NCBI GenBank assembly: GCA_947177325.1 | Contig: CAMWUH010000055.1 | Coordinates: 1-9,888, forward strand | Reading direction: 5' to 3' | Length of the DNA stretch: 9,888 nt | Origin: an uncultured Bacteroidales bacterium | GTDB taxonomy: Bacteria; Bacteroidota; Bacteroidia; Bacteroidales; Muribaculaceae | Part shown: in pieces, positions 7,053 to 9,888 of the stretch | Position numbering within the stretch: the first letter of the stretch is position 1 | How the letters are laid out: each line of letters opens with the position of its first letter | Position numbers and translations under genes: made by a program | The notes under the pieces: generated by a model | Seen by the model: the letters and a program-made list of their open reading frames with translations, nothing else | Database searches by the model: none | What the model was told of the DNA's origin: nothing

Positions 7053-7510
7053 TTTTTGTCAGAGTCAGCGGCGCCGCCCGCTTTAGCTTCGGCTTCCTTA
7101 GCCCGGCGATTGTGCATAATGATTTCGTAGAATGAACGGGGTAACCTTATGTTGTAAAGGTCGGCCGCTTCATCAAAGAGCGGAGCTATTTCCTCATCCT
7201 TAAACCCCGCAATTCCGCAGCCGATGCGCGTAACGTAGAATGTGTTTTGGTCACACTCTCGCGCAAAGTCAATAAAGCGGTCAACGTATGGCTTGATGGT
7301 TTCAACGCCCCCTTGCATGGTAGGGATAGCATAGCTTTGGCCTTGTAAACCTTCTCCCTGACCCATTTTGGCCCCGAAATATCTGACGGCCGCACGGGCC
7401 GCCCCGCCGCAGTGAGCCCCCTGCAGATTGCTCCCGAACACAAATACATCGTCAGGATCGCTGAACGATGTCAGATTTTCGGGCGTAAATTTTCTGTTAC
7501 TATCTGTCAT
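7049..7510 (-). CDS. Macro-like (ADP-ribose/nucleotide-binding-type) protein, A1S_2505-like family
   Basis: A 153-residue cytoplasmic protein. A strand, then GSNLQGAHCGGAARAA (26-41), then GQGEGLQGQSYAIPTM (50-65), then the glycine-rich VTRIGCGIAGF (93-103) and EIAPLF (107-112), follow a macrodomain-like plan. In such domains the Asn/Gly loops hold a nucleotide diphosphate. Related proteins are often annotated as phage-type A1S_2505 family proteins; that name is from memory. True macrodomains bind or hydrolyse ADP-ribose derivatives, but the substrate of this subgroup is not known to me. The last 18 residues are Ala/Lys/Asp-rich and probably disordered. This is the first gene of the operon-like run, starting about 25 bp after a near-consensus promoter, and its stop overlaps the DUF486 start. 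Confidence 0.78.
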   Translation of the reverse strand: MTDSNRKFTPENLTSFSDPDDVFVFGSNLQGAHCGGAARAAVRYFGAKMGQGEGLQGQSYAIPTMQGGVETIKPYVDRFIDFARECDQNTFYVTRIGCGIAGFKDEEIAPLFDEAADLYNIRLPRSFYEIIMHNRRAKEAEAKAGGAADSDKK

Positions 7511-7534
7511 TTCCGATTGCTGAATTAGTAACTA

Positions 7535-7566
7535 CAAATTTACGCAAAAATCCACTTTCCTCCAAA
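7535..7566 (-). promoter_or_regulatory. Near-perfect Bacteroidetes promoter for the 7510-2655 operon
   Basis: On the minus strand TTTG (7563-7566), a 20-bp spacer and TAAATTTG (7535-7542) match the -33/-7 consensus exactly. Transcription would start near 7528-7530, leaving a leader of about 20 nt before the ATG at 7510. Confidence 0.8.
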
Positions 7567-7633
7567 TCCACCCAATAAGGGTATTTCCCACATCTTTCCA
7601 TTCCGAGCATTAAATTAGCTGCGTAGCGAAAAT

Positions 7634-7651
7634 CCCGGGTCTCGGCCCGGG
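7634..7651. repeat. GC-rich hairpin CCCGGG...CCCGGG
   Basis: CCCGGG (7634-7639), a 6-nt loop, and CCCGGG (7646-7651) form a 6-bp all-GC stem; on the plus strand one T-G pair can extend it inward. It stands out in otherwise AT-rich intergenic DNA and lies upstream of the operon promoter. No T-run follows, so it is not a terminator by itself. Confidence 0.6.
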
Positions 7652-7734
7652 GTCGAAAACAACCAATAGCTGATGAGTCCATGCTGAAAGGGTGGACGAG
7701 GTTGCCCCAAAAACTGCTCCTCTTGGTTTTTTTC

Positions 7735-7765
7735 AAAAAAATTCACTCAAAGGGGATATTTTGAG
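7735..7765 (-). terminator. Weak candidate terminator for the fimbrillin transcript
   Basis: On the minus strand CTCAAA and TTTGAG pair around an 8-nt loop (7746-7765), followed after a few bases by seven T residues (7741-7735). The stem is short and AT-rich. It lies about 310 nt beyond the fimbrillin stop and is the only T-run-linked hairpin in that orientation. Confidence 0.3.
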
Positions 7766-7788
7766 ATTTTTCGGCCCTTCAGCCATAT

Positions 7789-7796
7789 TAACTTTG
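7789..7796 (+). promoter_or_regulatory. Candidate plus-strand -7 element for an intergenic RNA
   Basis: TAACTTTG matches the Bacteroidetes -7 consensus and is identical to the btuB -7 element. The -33 side is only a T-rich stretch (7767-7771) rather than a clean TTTG at 19-21 bp. Taken with the plus-strand terminator downstream, it may start a small RNA. Confidence 0.3.
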
Positions 7797-7802
7797 CAAC
7801 TG

Positions 7803-8071
7803 AAAAGCTTTTCAACCAATCTTATTTATTAACCCAAAAGAAAAATCTGTAGTCGGCTACAAATTCTTTTTTATGTTTAACCAATTAACCCGTAACCGAA
7901 ATGTAGAAAACTAAATAATCAAATAACATTGATTGCTCTCCGGCTTGATTTAGAAATTAGCACAGGGATTTCAGGAAATAGCCTGATGAGCAAAGCAATA
8001 TCCATTGACTATTGACTATCACGGTTGAGTCGCAACTTTGGCCCGAAGTTGCGACCAACCCTGTTTTTTTT
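7803..8071 (+). ncRNA. Candidate small RNA of about 270 nt, no known family
   Basis: This region is bounded by a -7-like motif at 7789-7796 and an excellent intrinsic terminator at 8023-8071, both on the plus strand, while every gene around it is on the minus strand. No open frame longer than a few codons is convincing inside it. I could not match it by eye to tmRNA, RNase P RNA, SRP RNA or 6S RNA. The transcript would end just before the 3' end of the fimbrillin gene, whose stop is 8079-8081, so it is convergent with that mRNA. The 5' end is a guess; the 3' end is well supported. Confidence 0.35.
8023..8071 (+). terminator. Strong rho-independent terminator, plus strand
   Basis: GGTTG (8023-8027) and GTCGCAACTT (8029-8038), with one bulged A, pair with AAGTTGCGAC (8046-8055) and CAACC (8056-8060): 15 bp around a 7-nt loop. 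CTG and then eight T residues (8064-8071) follow. The minus strand has no T-run beyond this stem, so the signal is directional and does not serve the fimbrillin gene. Confidence 0.8.
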
Positions 8072-8078
8072 CAACGAT

Positions 8079-9152
8079 TTATTCGTAGGTGGAGGTCACT
8101 TCAACGTAGGAATCTACCGTGGGAGCCACAAACTCTAAAGAGGCGGTGTCTTCGTTAGAGTCGATAATCAGGTTATAGATGTAGTGATAGCCGGGATACC
8201 ATTCTGAAATCAAACTGCTTGAAAGGGGAAACTTCAACAAACCATCGCCAAAAGCACTTCCGTTCACCATATTCTCATCGGATGTGTTAGCGTTAGGCCA
8301 TAGCTTTTCTCCGGTGTTGGCGTCATAAATCAAGCACATCACACCGATATATGCCTCATTACCGTTTTCGTTGGTTTGATTTAGTGTTTGCGGAATAACG
8401 AATTTTGCTCCATGATTGCCGAGTCCTAAATCGCCCAAATCAGTAGCGGTAGAGGAGAGGGTGAGGATTTGGTCAGCTGATTTTGCTTGATGTAACACGA
8501 GGGTTTTCGGCGTATTTTGGTCAGTCCATGTGCCTGTGTTCTCAGGAGCCGGATAGTCTGAAGTATTAGCTTCAGGGAAGTGGAAGTTGCCGCGTGAATT
8601 AACTCCGTTGATTATTACGTTGCTTACATTGACAATCAGGTTAGAGTTGCCCGACATCATTTTTACGGCAACCTTTGAAAGAGCGTGACGGAAATTCAAA
8701 CCCACTTTGGCTCCGGGCGCAGTCATATCGCGATTGACGGCGTAGAGCAAATCGGTAGTAGCCGGGTTACTGTCGGCGAATGTGTCGTAGTAGTTGGGCT
8801 CGCGAGGGTCATGGTCCACCAGGTCACCTGGAGCGAAAGCGTAGAATGAGAGCGATCCGTTGGAGGGCCAGTATACCGATGAAGTCGATTGCCACTCATT
8901 GCCGTCGGTTTTGCGAATGGCCAAGTTATCGATGTAGGGAGTGGCGGCATTGTTGTTATATGCGTAAACATGAAATTCCTTAAGAATATTGTCGGTCATC
9001 TTACTGCTGCGAAGATAATCGGTAGATACTCCGAATTTGATACTGTTACCCTTAATGTCGCCCGACGCAATAGGGTCGTCAGAGGTGCAACTGACTGATA
9101 GGGTAGTTGTTGCCAGTGCTGCAGCAAGTGATAGAATTAGTGCTGATCTCAT
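8079..9152 (-). CDS. Fimbrillin family (Mfa-like/FimA-type) lipoprotein
   Basis: A 357-residue exported lipoprotein. The signal peptide has R2, a hydrophobic run of Ala/Leu/Thr and the lipobox LSVSC with Cys22, followed by TSDDP. The mature part shows the order seen in Mfa_like_1/fimbrillin proteins: EFHVYAYN, VYWPSNGSLSFYAFAP, TTDLLYA, VGLNFRHALSKVAVKM, GNFHFPE...W, KFVIPQT, and a C-terminal YPGYHYIYNLII strand. Family members are subunits, tips or anchors of Bacteroidales type V (FimA/Mfa1-like) pili, exported as lipoproteins and often processed by an Arg-specific protease at the cell surface. Whether this is stalk or accessory cannot be said. No partner fimbrial gene (Mfa2-like anchor) is in view, and it appears to be transcribed alone, with spacers of over 350 bp on both sides. 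Confidence 0.87.
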   Translation of the reverse strand: MRSALILSLAAALATTTLSVSCTSDDPIASGDIKGNSIKFGVSTDYLRSSKMTDNILKEFHVYAYNNNAATPYIDNLAIRKTDGNEWQSTSSVYWPSNGSLSFYAFAPGDLVDHDPREPNYYDTFADSNPATTDLLYAVNRDMTAPGAKVGLNFRHALSKVAVKMMSGNSNLIVNVSNVIINGVNSRGNFHFPEANTSDYPAPENTGTWTDQNTPKTLVLHQAKSADQILTLSSTATDLGDLGLGNHGAKFVIPQTLNQTNENGNEAYIGVMCLIYDANTGEKLWPNANTSDENMVNGSAFGDGLLKFPLSSSLISEWYPGYHYIYNLIIDSNEDTASLEFVAPTVDSYVEVTSTYE

Positions 9153-9192
9153 AGTAATAAATAGTTAAAGGTGTGGAGAAAGAGTGTGTTTT

Positions 9193-9200
9193 CAAAAATA
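9193..9200 (-). promoter_or_regulatory. Candidate -7 element upstream of the fimbrillin gene
   Basis: TATTTTTG matches TAnnTTTG and would give a leader of about 35 nt before the ATG at 9152, but no TTTG lies 19-21 bp upstream. An alternative further up is a TTTG near 9376 with a TACTATTT about 19 bp later. Neither is strong. Confidence 0.25.
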
Positions 9201-9445
9201 AAGGAAATGAAGTCAGAGATGACTCTATGTAGATGTGTTTTTCAGGAATCAAAATTGTAGTTAACCTGCATCCGCTGATGCTCTTGGTTTAACTTGCATC
9301 ATCACAGCCCGAAGGACTTCCGAAATCCGGTCGTTAATTGGCCGCGTAAAATAGTATCTTGTTAATATATAAACGCAAAAACTTGCCCGGTGGTTTACTA
9401 TAGGGAATTTTATTGTCCGCTTAAATTGTTTCAACCGACACCAAT

Positions 9446-9480
9446 AAAAAAGAGTTGCCACAAATGCGCAACTCTTTTTT
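9446..9480 (-). terminator. Strong hairpin terminator after the right-edge gene
   Basis: A 13-bp perfect inverted repeat (AAAAAAGAGTTGC at 9446-9458, GCAACTCTTTTTT at 9468-9480) around a 9-nt loop. Its A/T-run flanks make it potentially bidirectional. It lies about 27 bp beyond the stop of the minus-strand gene at 9507, which it most likely terminates. Confidence 0.8.
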
Positions 9481-9506
9481 ATCGTATTTATTTTCAACCC
9501 CTGAAA

Positions 9507-9887
9507 TTATCTCCGGCGTGAGGGTGGGAGAGGAATTGAGGGGATGGTGATGGCAGCGGGGTCGGCGAGAGCTTCAGCGAGCGTAATGTCGAGCTTTTGG
9601 CTAAGGGTTACTCGCGCATCGGGGATGATAGCCGCCTTGAGCTCGTCGATTGCAGGCACTTTGGTTAGCGCGGCATACTCGGCGTAAGTGTAACGCAAAA
9701 AGCGGGTTCCCGGGCCGGCTGAGCCTTGGCGGTCGAGCAACCAACCGTTGTCGAGCTGAAGTGGAGCCGAGTCGGGGGTGATGTCGGCAGGGTCAGGATA
9801 GTAAGTTATTTGACCGGTTGAAGTGTCAATGCTGATGGCTACGTTTTGGGCGCAGTCAACGTTGGTCTGATAAATCGTGGCTTTGGG
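9507..9887 (-). CDS. Unrecognised protein, C-terminal 126 residues (partial)
   Basis: The open frame enters from the right edge and stays open to the TAA at 9507-9509, so the true start is outside the window; the TTG near 9740 sometimes chosen by frame finders is internal. The visible part begins with Thr/Asp-rich sequence (YQTNVDCAQNVAISIDTSTG), then YYPDPADITPDSAPLQLDNG, WLLDRQGSAGPGTRFLRYTY and AEYAALTKVPAIDELKAAII, and ends in a Pro-rich basic tail (PSIPLPPSRRR). No transmembrane segment is seen in this part. I do not recognise the family. The Asp/Thr-rich, Gly/Tyr-containing composition suggests a secreted or structural protein, but that is a weak inference. It is closed by the terminator at 9446-9480. 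Confidence 0.75.
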   Translation of the reverse strand, partial: PKATIYQTNVDCAQNVAISIDTSTGQITYYPDPADITPDSAPLQLDNGWLLDRQGSAGPGTRFLRYTYAEYAALTKVPAIDELKAAIIPDARVTLSQKLDITLAEALADPAAITIPSIPLPPSRRR

Positions 9888-9888
9888 C

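Larger units (their letters stand above)
7511..8078. other. 568-bp stretch without a supported gene
   Basis: Between the fimbrillin gene and the central operon. Contents from left to right: the operon promoter (7535-7566), a GC-rich block with a CCCGGG hairpin (about 7620-7730), T7 and A7 tracts (7727-7741), an AT-rich hairpin (7746-7765), a plus-strand TAACTTTG motif (7789-7796), AT-rich sequence with only tiny reading frames (for example a 13-codon frame from ATG at 7873), and a strong plus-strand terminator (8023-8071). An open frame across 7500-7736 needs a TTG start and covers the promoter, so I do not call it. Confidence 0.7.
9153..9506. other. 354-bp intergenic stretch upstream of the fimbrillin gene
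   Basis: Contains candidate promoters, a pair of imperfect direct repeats on the minus strand (GATGCAGGTTAA near 9259-9270 and GATGCAAGTTAA near 9285-9296) with a small GCATC/GATGC hairpin nearby, and the terminator at 9446-9480. The open frame across 9261-9497 runs through the terminator, has no family signature, and is not called. Confidence 0.5.

Noticed and set aside
7500..7736. Open frame of 78 codons on the minus strand upstream of the macro-like gene
   Set aside because: It needs a TTG start, spans the near-perfect operon promoter, overlaps the next gene's start and has no family signature.
8001..8020. TTGACTA-type short tandem repeat (two copies) as a possible CRISPR or mobile-element trace
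   Set aside because: Only two 7-8-bp units without spacers, flanking genes or further copies; it is common intergenic low complexity.
8023..8060. Inverted repeat as the terminator of the fimbrillin gene
   Set aside because: On the minus strand no T-run follows the stem; the eight-T tract lies only on the plus-strand side.
9261..9497. Open frame of 78 codons on the minus strand between the right-edge gene and the fimbrillin gene
   Set aside because: It runs straight through the strong terminator hairpin and has AT-driven composition with no recognisable motif.

Overview
The window looks like chromosomal DNA of a gut-type Bacteroidales bacterium, possibly Muribaculaceae. This rests on Bacteroidetes promoters (TTTG, about 20 bp, TAnnTTTG), a TonB-dependent receptor paired with a YncE-like surface lipoprotein, a fimbrillin-family lipoprotein, and the absence of strong Shine-Dalgarno sequences. 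The taxonomic call is inference from family content. Every gene I can support lies on the minus strand, so the map reads from right to left.

Right edge (9507-9887): the 3' end of an unrecognised protein, closed by a strong hairpin terminator. Next (8079-9152) is a stand-alone fimbrillin/Mfa-like lipoprotein gene. Between it and the next operon is a 568-bp stretch without a gene (7511-8078). It holds the operon promoter, a GC-rich hairpin block, and an excellent intrinsic terminator on the PLUS strand with a promoter-like sequence about 230 bp upstream. This suggests an undescribed small RNA transcribed against the flanking genes.

Centre (7510 to 2655): a tightly packed operon-like run of six genes behind a near-perfect promoter. 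In order they are a macro-like ADP-ribose-type protein, a DUF486 four-helix membrane protein, a DUF2130 coiled-coil protein with a candidate PD-(D/E)XK nuclease motif, a PgeF/laccase-domain protein, an acyltransferase-3 membrane protein and an EVE-like (PUA fold) protein. Two junctions overlap. Three of the six products belong to families tied to nucleotides or modified bases (macro-like, PgeF, EVE-like), and DUF2130 may be a nuclease, but no joint function is established.

Left (2612 to 1): a vitamin B12 uptake module. A promoter leads straight into a cobalamin riboswitch with a clear B12 box, followed by a BtuB-type outer-membrane receptor. A YncE/BtuG-like lipoprotein then starts inside the receptor's stop codon (ATGA) and runs off the window. 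The riboswitch would shut off receptor and lipoprotein when cobalamin is plentiful. The probable btuB start codon lies inside a small hairpin downstream of the riboswitch. No tRNA, rRNA, CRISPR array, insertion sequence or phage gene was seen.
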